Positions 52,801-64,000 of a stretch of DNA of 64,000 nt are shown here, piece by piece. The first letter of the stretch is position 1. Each line of letters starts with the position of its first letter. The DNA comes from Coffea arabica. Lineage: Eukaryota > Streptophyta > Magnoliopsida > Gentianales > Rubiaceae. Under the pieces are notes generated by a model, which ran no database searches, was not told where the DNA came from, and saw nothing but the letters and a program-made list of their open reading frames with translations. The stretch covers positions 4,466,501 to 4,530,500 of the forward strand of contig NC_092317.1 in assembly GCF_036785885.1 (NCBI RefSeq), in the 5' to 3' direction. The position numbers and the translations under genes are program-made.

Positions 52801-54500
52801 GGAAGGGAGTGGAGGGTGTGTTCGATTTGGAAGCTTTAGACAAGACATAGGAACATTAAGTCTGAATATCTCCAATCAGTTTGTTTGGATAGTAAACTTA
52901 TTCCAAATAATATTTTGCTTGCATCATAAACACATTTTCCAACCCACCTTTTTATCTCACATACATCACATTACAAAAAATGTTACAGTAATTATTTCAA
53001 ATAATATTTCAAATAATACTCTATCCAAACAAACCCTTATCTCAGGCAACTGTTTATGTTACTATTCATACAAGTTCAAGTACTTAGACAACACCACCTC
53101 TGTGCATTGCTTCAATGAGAAATAAAAGACGGTAGATGATATTTTGATCCAGAAAAGGAATCACAACCAAAACAATACAACTCCTGATTTGGAAGTTATT
53201 CCAACTGGAGTCAAATTCCTGCTAAAACTTTGAAAAAAGAAGTACTGTATTTGAACTAATGCTTAACTTTTGCTCACCTCTACTGCTTTATTCATTTCAT
53301 CCTCCGATTGTTCAGCAGTACCACTACTATGTTCAGTGTGATGAAGTGAAGAAAGCATGTTCCACGAAAAAGAGCTTGATTCAATATCCAACATGGCAGC
53401 CTTGCCAAGTCTTTCCCACAAACTTACTTCGGTAGCTTGCTCAGGAGGAGAACTTCTAACACCAGACTTTGACTCTTCCGAGCTGAATCAAGATTAGATA
53501 TAACATATAAGACATCGGCTACAAATTTCTAATACCGGACACTCAACATTAAACACATTAAAAGCAGAATACAGGAGAAACTGGCGCACTGATGCATTCT
53601 AGAACAAATTCAGTAATCATCACTCATACATATTAGCACCAACTTGTTGCATAAGGCCAAACAATACAATCTAAGAAATCAAGACAGGATTCCAAAGTTC
53701 ATTGAAGAGCAGTGGATATCAAATATCAACCTCAAGGGCATAATAGCTGCTCTGTGCTGTCTGTGTGGGAACCCTGAGGACCGGTACTTCCCGCTCCGCT
53801 TGCGAACAAGCTCAAGCCATTGCGCAAACCGGTATGCTGGCCCCGCTGTGATGTCCCCCAGCATATACAAGACCTGCAAATCTAGCACCAGCCTCACTAG
53901 AAACTCACCAAACAACTCGAATTTCTCGCAATAATCAATAAATATTAGCGAAAATAATTCAACAACTGACCCGAGAAGTGACAGTGAGGGGCAAAGGGGC
54001 CTCGGGCTCCTCAGATTCCAGATCAAGTTGCTTATCTTCTTCTTGCTTCTGCATATATCCTTGTATATACGAATGTGAGTAGTGGGTTTTATAACTCTAT
54101 ATCTATAAGATACAAGCAAAACCCAGATCTAATTCATCCTACCATAAAATTTTGACCAGCACATACTACTACTAAATTCCACAATGTAATGATACAATCA
54201 CTTTCTGTGCACGTTACTACTCATATTTATATCCATTCTAATGAAAGAGAAAGAAAGCGGGGGGTAATGATTTAAAACTACTAAAAAGGTTTCTACTTTT
54301 TCTGTCGTAGGGGAGAGAGCGGAACACTTTACCTGAAAATGGTGAAGGTTTTCTATCTTCTCGCTGTCCATTTCTTTTTCTTGGACAATGATAAGTCTTG
54401 CTGGCCCTTTTTTCCCTTTGGTGGGGGACTTTTGGAAACGACCAGATCTCGTCTCCCTTTGTTGCCACTTTTCCCGCTTTTTTCTGGGGCTGGTTGACAC
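46872..54500 (-). CDS. PHS1: PHS1: microtubule-regulating kinase-like / dual-specificity phosphatase
   Basis: Homologue of Arabidopsis PROPYZAMIDE-HYPERSENSITIVE 1, which has an atypical tubulin-kinase domain and a MAPK-phosphatase domain and controls cortical microtubules under osmotic stress. Minus-strand exons: 54500-54333, 54048-53971, 53873-53731, 53482-53278, 52136-51960, 51875-51715, 50696-49616, 48935-48789, 48640-48413, 47825-47668, 47241-46872; all phases agree and give about 971 residues. The N-terminal docking motif WLELVRKRS (about residues 101-109) matches the site hit in phs1-1. The kinase-like part includes [14 protein letters not shown] and [15 protein letters not shown]. The phosphatase signature HCFEGKSR has its catalytic Cys at about residue 830. 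The C-terminus carries a C-x2-C-x13-H-x4-H pattern starting at CPICGKN. The start ATG is the first in frame in exon 1; the first 56 residues are poorly conserved, so the true start is less sure than the rest. Confidence 0.94.
52879..53034. mobile_element. MITE in PHS1 intron 4, perfect 14-bp inverted ends
   Basis: GTTTGTTTGGATAG at the left and CTATCCAAACAAAC at the right are perfect inverted repeats around 156 bases, with internal CACATACATCACAT(T/C)ACAAAAA shared with copies near 34,670 and 58,470. It lies in the 1.1-kb intron between PHS1 exons 4 and 5, away from splice sites. I see no clear target duplication. Confidence 0.8.
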
Positions 54501-56400
54501 TGAAGCATTTTTATAGCGAGAAAATGAAGAGCAGAAAAGGAAGGGGTAGCGGTTTCTTGGGAGTCGAAGATTGAATCATTGAAGTGAAAAAAGTGGAACC
54601 GCGGAAGTGAGAAATGGAAAGGCTCTCGCTAGTAGCAGGTGAGGAGTGAGGACGCGACCCCTCTCCGCTACAGTGAGTTGGTTTGGATGCTCTTAAAAGC
54701 GTGAGAAATGAAAAGAAAGCAAAGAAAATGGCAGGATTCTATCTCTCCCTCTCTCTCTAATACTAGCTTAGCTAGTTTGGGAGTTTAGGTTAAAAAAGAA
54801 AAGGAGAAAACCTACGAAAGAAAAGTAAAGAAGAGAAAAGAAAAAGAAGATAGGAGAAAGGACGAGGTTTGATTTTAATATTGTTCGAAAGTTCAGGAAA
54901 AAAATAAAATAGGATATATGTATGTCAATGAAATTTTATGTTTAATAGGTATTTATTGATAGAAGTGACATTTTAAAAATTGTTGTAGAGTGTCTCTTAA
55001 CTTTCCATCCCTCACCACTCATATTTGGGCAGGAAAAATTTTTTAAATGTAGCTGCTAATTTGATCCATCTAATTTCTTTTCATTTCTTAGCTTCTCTGT
55101 CGCTCCAAAACTCACAAACATCAGAAAATAGCTACTTTCCCTCACCTTCGCTTCTTTTCCTGTCAAATCTAGGCCAAACCAAGTATAAAAGCTAAGGTGG
55201 GATGAAAAGGAGAAGGAAGGAAAAGTCAAAAACTCATACTGTAACCAATTATCATACTACCGGGTATGTCCTTCAAACAAAATTCAAAAAGATAAAATGA
55301 ATGAGCACTATAATAAAAGATTGAATCATTGAACTGGAAAAAAAAAATGGCACTATGGATTGAGGAAAGGGAAACCACATAAACAATCCCTCACATATTA
55401 TATGTATTTATCTCTTGTTAATTTCTCATTTTAAAAATGAAGAAAATTTGTCTCTCACATGTGCAAAATATCTTTGTACATCCTGACGGTACAGAATTGA
55501 TTCAATTTTAAACTAGTTGATGGCATGCCGAAATAGGTCAGAGTTTGAGAAAACTGAACTGCTACTCTGGTGTGCAGGTTAAGAGATTTGATCCCTTGAT
55601 CTACACTCAAAAAGTGTTTTAAACCTCTCCCAGGTGGCCAACTATTCTAGAAATAGTTGATTAGCATAGTTATTAGTTGTGAGAAAGTATCCACTCTTTT
55701 TTAAGTCATATTGGAGAAAGCCCATTCAGTTGGACGAAATACATTTTACTTCTAATGAACTTTCAATTGTATGATTTACATTATCTAAAAAATACATGTT
55801 TCCACTGTTTTAAATTTAAGTCGTGTACCTTAAGAGGGGGTTTCTGATAGGTCTAAGATGTGCACTATAGTGGCAGAAAAGAGATTTTTAATGACTCTTT
55901 ATGTTCTATAAAGATAGTGCTTAGTTGAGAGGCCATTTTATAATTTTTGAATTGCATTAAGGCAAAGTATGACGAAAATCTTGGTCTGTTCTGAAGGACT
56001 GAAAATAATACTTCTGTCATTGCTATTTTATGTTATGAAGATTGGAATGCTTTAGATAGTTTATGGAACTGATGCTAATCACATCATTCTAATCTGATAC
56101 AATTTCTGTAAAAGCAAATTAACAATGGTGCACATTTGCTTTTCTTATGACTAGTGAAGGATTTATTTGCATTTAACGCACGCAATACTAGCAGGTTAAT
56201 ATGCTTTAATCTTAGGTTACGAAAAACCTTTCCTTTGTTCTTGTATTGAGTTTTCTAGGCCCCCATCTCTCTGTGTTTGGAGTGTAAACTAGTTGTTCTT
56301 CAAATTTCTGGTTGTCCATTATCGGCCAGCTTCACTTGGAATTTGGCTGCTGTCCGGTTGACGGTTGATCTTCTCTAAATACTACTACTTCTCTCTGCAG
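54501..56400. other. PHS1 promoter side and intergenic DNA
   Basis: The first few hundred bases upstream of the PHS1 start include a CTCTCTCT tract near 54,746. A dispersed repeat (about 55,575-55,665) matches part of the 27.5-29.1 kb tandem unit. No gene is seen. Confidence 0.45.
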
Positions 56401-56800
56401 AGTGTAGACTCAGAGGATGAAATATCTTGGACGCCATGGCAGCAGGTTGTCTACATTTCTCCAGGCCAATTGCTTTAGCCATTACGAGCTAGATGCTATT
56501 TATGCATCATGTTGGATGATTTAAGATCGGGTTTGCCGTTAGTCAAGTTTGTTTCCACGATTTACTGCATTTGTACATAACGCATGCATCCTGGTTCATA
56601 TTATTGTAATTAGCCACCATAGATATATAGTTTTTACGTGGGGCTTTTCATCTGACCATGCCTCTGCAGTGTTCCAGTCATGGATAATATTTCAGTTCAG
56701 TCAGGTTCTCCATCCTCTTTTGCCTCCATGTCGATTAATAAACTTCTTCACAGTGGGGTTGAATCATGCTGGTTAACTGCTGGAAAGGCAGCCCAAGAAT

Positions 56801-57050
56801 GGACTCGGGGCACGGACGGTTGCAGGTGCAACCGTCCCTGCCAATTTTAGTCATTATCAACTGCGCGTAACTTTCTTTGTACATCGTGTAACTTTTTTTT
56901 CACATGATGTATTTTCACAACAGATAGTGGTAGGCCCCACACTTGGCGCGGAAATCGAGTTACATGGTGTAATCTCAGTCGCACAAAATTTTGAGGGCCA
57001 ATCTTGACCCTTAACTGTGCAGGGACGGTCATACTCCCTGCCCCAAATCC
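56801..57050. mobile_element. MULE-like MITE, 250 bp, perfect 10-bp target duplication
   Basis: The direct repeat GCCCAAGAAT flanks it at 56791-56800 and 57051-57060. The ends are imperfect inverted repeats: GGACTCGGGGCACGG on the left, GGATTTGGGGCAGGG (reverse complement) on the right. It is more GC-rich than its surroundings. The 10-base target size points to a Mutator-type element, by inference. Confidence 0.82.
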
Positions 57051-57589
57051 GCCCAAGAATACATTATCTGTCGTACAACCAACTGTACTTTCTAATGACA
57101 AAAGGTTGGCAATTGTCAGCTGTATCTGGAAAAACTAATAAGAGACATTATTATTGGAGATGACCTTCATTTTTCTCTGATTTTTTTCCGTCTTCTCTTC
57201 TTCCATTCTTTAGGCTTATTGCTGATTTGCTGCTGATATATGATTGAGGTATTTGCTCTAACATTTTTCTTTTCACTATGAGACTTAGCTATCTTTCAAC
57301 TAAACGTAACTATTATACCTCTGAAATCTTCTAATAGATACTCCACAATTCTCCATTTTCTCTTCTTTATTCTAAGTTTAGCAGTGCAAATGGCTTGTGA
57401 AAGGATTATATATATGCAATGACTAATATCTCTATTATACTGCCATTATGTACAATCTATTAGCATTTTGTTTCAAACTTATTTATGCCAGTCAAAAGAA
57501 ATTTTGCATGACATTGTTGTCTTAACTTGAGTTGTGCTGCTTTATCCGCTTTGAAAGTATTCTACTGAAAGAACTTAGATATATTTTTC

Positions 57590-57607
57590 CACCGTGCAAG
57601 CACGGTG
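57590..57607. repeat. Perfect 8-bp-stem palindrome
   Basis: CACCGTGC-AA-GCACGGTG forms a perfect hairpin in otherwise AT-rich DNA. It resembles Helitron subterminal hairpins, but no CTRR end followed by T is correctly placed on either strand. Confidence 0.6.
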
Positions 57608-58580
57608 CTGTTCCACTATCTAAAAAAAATGTGTTTTGATGGATGAGGAGGTCATTTACATTGTGCACCTGTTCGCAGGTTATCATTTGATAACATATCT
57701 ACCTGATGCAAATATTGATCTGACAGTGCCCCACTTCCCTTCTCAAACAGATGCGGAATATTTGGCTAGCTCTCTGTTTGCAGTGTCCTTGAAGAGCAGA
57801 TCTGTGATGGGTCTCAAATAATGGACCTTCAATTGGTTAAAGCATAGTAATGTTTCACTTGTTTCAGCTGTTGCTCAGATTCCTGTACGTGCAACATACA
57901 TAAGCACACCTATTTCGTCATTTGCACACCTTTTAGAAGCTTCAAGGGTTTGCTTTAGCTCACAGTTCCATATTCAAGAAGAAGAAGAAGGAAAAAAGTA
58001 TTCATGCTGCTATGTGCACTGTATATTGAACAGGCCGGCCTCTAACTTTCTGGGGCCTTTGCGCAGAGTTTGCACTTTATTTAGCTTTGATGAAGTTTGG
58101 GGTAAGCAGGAGCAGGGGTCTCACCTTTTTTGTGTCATATGGTAATTCATTTCCATTTCAGATTTGAGTTTCCTTGGGTTCAATCAAATCCACCATGGTC
58201 AGATTTTCTGTCAATTGTTCTTTTGATTGCTTACCTATTGTGTTTGTTGATTGGTGTTATCTGTTTTGTTTTGCGTTATTTAGTAATTGACATCAGGACT
58301 GCAGAAAAAATTTTGTTAACTAAAGCTGTTACAAGAGGTAAGCTGTCACGATTGGAAGACAATTGAGAGGATTTTTCTGAAGCCTTGTAGGTCAATGTGG
58401 TTGGTGACTCTGAGCTTGAAATAGTTGCTATTGCTTCCGAGAAGGAGCTTATGGGTGCAAAATGCTCGTATACATCACATCACAAAAAGCGTTTCAGTCA
58501 TTATTTCAAATAATTCTCTATCTAAACAAAATTTTCATCTAGATAATAGCAGCATTAACATATAGTTAATTGTTATGATA

Positions 58581-58608
58581 CTAGGAAAGTCCACGTGCAA
58601 CGCACGTG
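58581..58608 (-). mobile_element. Second Helitron-like 3' terminus
   Basis: Read on the minus strand: hairpin CACGTGC-GTT-GCACGTG (58608-58592), seven bases, CTAG (58584-58581), then T. This is the canonical Helitron 3' end. The element body should extend rightward from here; I could not identify a matching TC 5' end in the remaining 5.4 kb. Confidence 0.6.
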
Positions 58609-60120
58609 TAATCTTGAAAAAAAAAAAACTTCTCTTTTTAATTATGTACCACTTATTTGGTTATTTTACCTTGCAAATTTATATGTTAAGAATTGTTACA
58701 TAAAAAAGTTCGTCAATGCATAGAATTATTATTCAAATACAACCTTAAATGTGACAGAGATAAATAAAAATATATTTTATTTAAACAGATACGACACTTA
58801 TAAAGATAAAATTCAATGGTTCTTCAAATATGAACTATCATCTTAATTATAACCTTACAAAACTAAATAGTTCATTCTTACTATCTAATTCTTTTGCTGC
58901 ATTCAGCTTCACATTGATATATAATCCCTTTGCCTTTTGACTAAAAACTTATTTTGCCACATTCCCAAGCATTACGATGTAACCTCAAAAACTGATTTAG
59001 TTGTTCTTTGTGTAAAACCTTAAAAGTTTTAACTAATGAGTTGAGACTTAGCAAATAAAAAGAACTTCTCAGTTGAGACTTAGAAATTTTGAAAGGTATT
59101 AAAGCATATATTTTATTTTTTTTTTTGTAAATAAAGCATATGATGTTTATTTCTTCAATGCTATAAAAGAGACATGAAAATATCAGGAGAAAAATGATCA
59201 TTTAGTGGAAAGAGTATTTCAAAGTAATGGATTTAAATATGTTAACTATCCAATGTCATGAAATCATTTATTTTTCCCCCTGCCATAATTGAGTGGTTAA
59301 TCATACTTAATTATTACCATAAAAAAAACTAATAAAAATGATCCATGGATTAAAATTTTTGTTGAAAGGATTTTCACATGTACATTTGAATTAGTGAGTT
59401 TCATACACAACTGGTGCTACTATATACAACTGTGTGATACTATGACATCAACGAAGAAACTCCTAATATTTTATGTTCTGCTAAATTCCACCACCAAGTG
59501 TCTGTGTCCCTGTCCCCCCTATACTTCATTTATAGAATATTTTCTTCTTTCTCTTTATAGAATATCTAATCACATGATTGAGTTTAAGAAAGATATGCGC
59601 ATGTATGAACCAAATCAAGGTTCTCGACAGAACCTTGATTTACCATGCACTGGTACCGGTTACCGATTCTGTTTTCCTCTCTTCATTGTTTACCATGTAG
59701 TAAATCTTAAGGCACCTTTTAAGTTCAGCCAAGAGTTCAAAAAAAAAAAAAAAAAAAGGAGAGAGAAATTAAGATTAGTGACAATTTGTTGCTTGATATT
59801 TTGTATTTTAATTTTCACATTTTCTTGGCTTTCTTTGGTGATTGATTGTAGACTTTTTCCTTTTGTTGAGAGAAACATGAGTGTTTTCCATACTAGTTTC
59901 TGTTAAGTTGAAAAGCATCAAAATCTATTATTTCATGATGACAACTTCTTGATTAGTTGCAAAATCACTGAAATGGATCTTAGAAGTTGCAATATAGATA
60001 ATATATATATTAATATGCAAATTTACTGAAAAAATGATTTGAAAATCGTCCGTTTGGATTAGCTGTTTTTTGGGTTATTTTTTAAAAACAACACTGTAGC
60101 ATTTCGTTTTTGAAATATAA
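58609..60120. other. AT-rich DNA without a supported gene
   Basis: This may be the body of the Helitron-like element ending at 58581. A 170-codon frame at 59394-59906 is interrupted by an A homopolymer and has no domain. The palindromic string AAGGTTCTCGACAGAACCTT sits near 59,618. A partial MITE end (GTCCGTTTGGATTAGCTG) lies at 60,048. Confidence 0.4.
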
Positions 60121-61658
60121 GTCCGTTTGGATTAGTTGTTTTTTGAGTTGTTTTTCAAAAACTATATGAAAAACTTTTACTGTACATATTTTTTGGATTA
60201 TTTTTATATGTATTTTTAAAACATATTTTTGAGTATTTTTATAATTTATAATTTTTATATTTTTATATTTATATACATTTATGCATTTATAATACATTTA
60301 TAAATAAATATATTTATATATTTATATATAAATATATAAATGTATTATAAATGTATTATATTATATATAATACATAATATAAATATATTTATAAATGTAT
60401 AAATGTATAAATTATAAATGAATATTACATAAATATATAAATTATAAATTTTATATTTTTATATAAATATGCATTTATGCATTTATAATACATTTATAAA
60501 TATTTATAAATAAATATATTTATATAAAAATATATAAATGTATTATATTATATATATTACATAATATAAATATATTTATAAATGTATAAGTGTATATTAT
60601 TATAAATGTATAAATTAATATTATATAAATATATAAATTAATATATTAGAAATATATATTAATATTATGTATAAATCTATTAATATAATTAATATAGAAG
60701 TATAACTGTATTAAAATTATGTAGAAATGTAAAATTAATTTTATGTATATTAATATAAATGTATTATATTATCTATAATACATAATATAAATGTATATTG
60801 TAAATATAAATAAATATATATATTATGTATAAATGTACATTTATATAAATGTATAATATATATAATATATAATATATATTATACTATATATAATTTATAT
60901 AACATATAATATTTATATAAATATATTATAAATATATAAAAATATATTTTAGATAAAATAAAATATTTATAATATGAATAAATAAATATATAATATACAT
61001 TAATATTAATTATTAATATTATAATATTATAAATATGGTGTTTATATAATATTTCAATTTGTAATATTTATTGTATATTTCATTATATAAATATTTATAT
61101 AATATATAATATATAAATATATAATATAAAATTTTCAATTTGTATAATATACATAATATTGTATATATATAGTATAATATACATAATATAATATATTATA
61201 CATAATATACATTTATACAAAATTAATATTATGTATATTATATATTATACATAACATTATTATACATTATTATACACAATAAGAAATTACATTCATAATG
61301 TATATATTATAATATAATGTACATATTATATTATGTATAAATATTTATACATTTATGTATACAATATTACATATTATGTATATTATATTATATTATGTAT
61401 AATATTAATCTATATAATATTTATATAATATATAATATATAAATATATAATTTTCAATTTGTATATTTCAATTTATATTAATATAATATATATACATATA
61501 ATATACATAATTGAAATATACATATTAAATATGTATATTTGGAGTTGTTTTTGATATAATGTTTGGATTGGAATTGTTTTTGAAATACATATTTAGCATT
61601 TGGAATGTGAAAAACAGTTTTTCAAAAACAGAAGCAAAAACAAGGAATCCAAACGGAC
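60121..61658. mobile_element. MITE with an interior expanded by AT-rich low-complexity DNA
   Basis: The left end GTCCGTTTGGATTAGTTG and right end AATCCAAACGGAC are inverted repeats. The adjoining arms also mirror each other (TTTTTCAAAAAC on both sides). About 1.3 kb between 60,230 and 61,540 is almost pure A/T made of shuffled ATATAAATGTAT-type units with no coding capacity. Other family members here are 100-160 bases long, so the interior has grown. Confidence 0.65.
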
Positions 61659-62173
61659 CCTAGTTTTGAAGTAAAACCCGGGCATGATAATGCAGATGGT
61701 TCCTTGCCACATAAAATGATATAGCTCAAATGGTGCTACATTAATCTCCTTGCTTTTCCTCTATGGAAACCCGTTGCAAAACTGGTGTTTCTGTTCATTT
61801 GGTCAGATGTTCAAATCTTCTTTGCTAAACACAAATAAGTTCTCCTTGTTTCGCAGACAAATTCTCCCTGCTTCGCGTCTCCTGCTGTATATATTGAAAG
61901 ATTGCAGTAACAACATCTCATTATTCTCCTATTGGGCTTTCTAGCACTTGAAGATGATTTCCTTTGAGAGTTAAAGTTAACACAATAAAAACTCAGAATC
62001 GTTAGTTTCTTTTCCTTCTGATCTTCTTGGAGTCTAAGAATGCTAGCTGTGAGGTCTTTTGTCCTTTCTCGCTTCATTACCACATAAGTTCCAAATAACG
62101 CCCGATGCAAGTTCAGGCAGCCTGCTTTGATTATATATAGGAGATGATTATCCGCTTTGATTATAGGAGATGA

Positions 62174-62956
62174 TTATGTCCTCACATAGTATACACTTCC
62201 CATATATAGTTTCGGCACCACCATTCCATGCAAATTAAGAAGGAAACGTTTTTGTGGAGCCTTCCTTGACTGGATGGATAGGTTCAAAGAAAATCTTTTT
62301 GAGTTTTGGTTTATTGCACCTGTGGGAAAAAGAAAAAAATGCAGAGAAAATGATATTGGCAATCGTTTGATGCTGCCATGCCAACACATACGACTATATT
62401 CACGTTTAATTCTAAACAAGTTTCAATCTGGAATATTCTTCAAATTTGTTCGCCATTCGGTTAGCTTCTGCAACGATTTGTGGGCGACAAAGTTTGCCGC
62501 TGAAAGGGCTGTGAACCTTAAGAACCAGCTCACACTTCTCCCATTCCTTCCTGATAGCAGTATCGAAAGCGAACGACTGAAAATCTGTTGAAACATATAA
62601 TTTTTTCTCATAAAACGAAATGAGTGTAGGTCTCCAGGCGACCCAAAATCCATTGCCGATCGGAATCCTGTCTCGCACTTTGTAGGAAAGGAGGGTCGAC
62701 AAGACGACTCCCAAGTGCAATTACAAAGATCGTAAACCTCAAAGAAGGGCTCGTCGACGGACACAGAAAGGAGTTTATCTTCCACAAAGATGAACCTCTC
62801 ACCAAAATTCACATACTTTGCTGCTTTGTTGAAGTACCTAACGGGCTTGAGGCGCAGCAATTCATCGTCATGCTCTGCTTCAGATGAAGTAACATAAACA
62901 TTCTTTGGTGGAAAAGTAGTAGATGGCACTAAGCATGCGTAGAGATGCTTCGTCAT
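62174..62956 (-). pseudogene. Kelch/F-box-like protein pseudogene, frameshifted
   Basis: From an ATG at 62956 the minus strand reads through NVYVTSSEAEHDDELLRL and GERFIFVEDKLLSVSVDEPF to FEVYDLCNCTWESSCRPSFP, in the style of plant kelch-repeat or F-box-associated beta-propeller proteins (a phrase such as 'VYDL..W'). The plausible continuation, GNGFWVAWRPTLISFYEKKL then YVSTDFQSFAFDT, lies in a different frame (within 62720-62412), and further similar-looking sequence near 62,300 lies in a third. No intron signals explain the frame changes. I infer a decayed copy. The exact family is uncertain and the 5' part is not seen. Confidence 0.5.
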
Positions 62957-63085
62957 GACAAAATCTTCATTACAATTCCCAGTTCATGGATGCATGATTT
63001 TCTTGTAACACACCTTTTGATTTATCCTTCTACAGTTGTACACACTATTGATTCATTTGCCTGGGTGGTTAGCAATAGTATACAC

Positions 63086-63124
63086 GTAGTTGCTTATGAA
63101 TTCCCCCCCCCCCCCCCCCCCCCC
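63086..63124. repeat. Poly-C tract
   Basis: A run of more than 20 C residues near 63,100-63,124. Homopolymers of this length are often mis-sized in assemblies. Confidence 0.9.
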
Positions 63125-63338
63125 GACCAGGGTTTAATGCGCTTGGGCTTCAGGGTTTGGGCCTTTTGTTTTTACCTTGTACCGAGGTTTGAGTCGGTTT
63201 TTCGTGAAGATTTCCACGCCACGCTCCCAAGGAAGGAATCCGAATCAGAGTATTTTTGGTGTTAATAGGAAAATTCATTACTACTTCTTATACACTTAAA
63301 AAAATCTCGTTTACTCTTTTTTCATAGACCTAACTAGA

Positions 63339-63533
63339 TCATAGACCTAACTAGATCAACGAGATGTTTTGACACCATTCTTGATTTTTTTTTGTTGCAG
63401 GTGAGATTTGAACCCCTACCTACAGCCTAAATTGGTTCATAGACCTAACTAGATCAACGAGATGTTTTGACACCATTCTTGATTTTTTTTGTTGCAGGTG
63501 AGATTTGAACCCCTACCTACAGCCTAAATTGGT
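63339..63533. repeat. Tandem duplication, 98-bp unit, two copies
   Basis: Copies start TCATAGACCTAACTAGATCA at 63339 and 63437 and end CAGCCTAAATTGGT. They differ by one base in a T run. The unit contains GGTGAGATTTGAACCCCTAC, a phrase common in dispersed plant repeats. A shorter partial duplication precedes it at 63,322. Confidence 0.9.
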
Positions 63534-64000
63534 GGCCACTGTACCAAGTTCAGTGGTTCAAAAAAGTTCAGTGGTTCAAAAAAAATCGTTTACTCGTTTG
63601 GTTAAAATTCATCAATCACTATTATTATTATCACTATCATTGACTAGTTAATAGTTATAATTTGTTTGTTAAAACTCATAGGCACCGTTTGGACCCCATC
63701 TCATTTAAAATGGTTAACCAAAGTTGTTAGTAATAATTCACCAAATCCATTAGGCTCATACACCAAATCCATTTCCTTTCCAAATTTTGCATATGGAGAG
63801 ACAGGCAGTGGAGAGGCAGAATTGCCTGCAGAAGAACCAACCTAAACGGTGATGAAGTAAATAATTCCGCCTTTGGAAGGAGGGAGTTGTAAGCCCGAAA
63901 TTCCTTCCACCGCAACCAACTGCTATATTTCACCTTTCTCTGGTTTCAAACCCACAAACAAAATTTCCTTTTCCTTTTCCTTTTACAGTTGAAGCACACA
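63534..64000. other. Window end, no gene seen
   Basis: No coding region or element with both ends is visible. A short direct repeat (AAAAAAGTTCAGTGGTTC) occurs near 63,557. Confidence 0.5.

Larger units (their letters stand above)
56401..58480 (+). pseudogene. Possible remnants of an unidentified plus-strand gene
   Basis: Several short open segments with splice-like borders lie in order: 56401-56445 (SVDSEDEISWTPWQQ, between CTGCAG and GTTGTC), about 57,679-57,800 (GYHLITYLPDANIDLTVPHF), and 58159-58366, which encodes FEFPWVQSNPPW followed by one strongly hydrophobic transmembrane-like stretch and ends KLSRLEDN then stop. A further open piece near 58,391 reads VNVVGDSELEIVAIASEKEL. I do not recognise the family and cannot join them into one frame. 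A transposon at 56801 sits among them. It could equally be chance open frames. Confidence 0.25.

Noticed and set aside
59394-59906. 170-codon open frame on the plus strand
   Set aside because: Crosses an A homopolymer, has no domain or splice context and lies in AT-rich repeat DNA.

Overview
The window is nuclear DNA from a flowering plant. It is AT-rich, its genes are interrupted by GT-AG introns, and it is full of small inverted-repeat transposons. The four intact or nearly intact gene models are plant-specific or plastid-targeted families. The style of the repeats and proteins suggests a eudicot, perhaps an asterid, but the species cannot be named from the sequence.

Layout: 1-13.7 kb has no gene I can support. 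It holds transposon relics, including a Stowaway-type element nested in another inverted-repeat element, and a cluster of ACGT-core sites near 4.2-4.65 kb. From 13.72 to about 21.36 kb lies what looks like one non-autonomous Helitron on the minus strand. It carries exon fragments of at least three unrelated genes in the same orientation: a B3/REM-like factor, a UXT-type prefoldin and a DUF707 protein. About 0.8 kb beyond its 5' end starts an ARF2-type auxin response factor (+, 22.16-26.02 kb). In this sequence that gene has lost part of exon 3 and most of intron 3. A tandem duplication with a MITE in its second copy fills 27.55-29.1 kb. An ICE1/SCREAM-type bHLH gene (-, 29.49-32.66 kb) faces ARF2 tail to tail. 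From 33 to 39.4 kb the sequence is intergenic and includes a 0.95-kb Mutator-type MITE with target duplications.

The plastid Hsp100 chaperone gene ClpC (+, CDS 40.85-45.66 kb, preceded by a probable leader intron) and PHS1, a dual kinase-like/phosphatase regulator of microtubules (-, 46.87-54.50 kb), form a second tail-to-tail pair. From 54.5 kb to the end there are only relics: short open segments of unknown origin at 56.4-58.5 kb interrupted by a 250-bp transposon, a second Helitron-like 3' terminus at 58.58 kb, a MITE swollen by about 1.3 kb of AT-rich low-complexity DNA, a frameshifted kelch/F-box-like pseudogene at 62.2-62.96 kb, and a 98-bp tandem duplication.

The four genes do not form a pathway. 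ARF2 and ICE1 are nuclear transcription factors, ClpC works in the plastid stroma and PHS1 acts on cortical microtubules. All exon boundaries were read by eye from splice consensus, reading-frame continuity and recalled family sequence.
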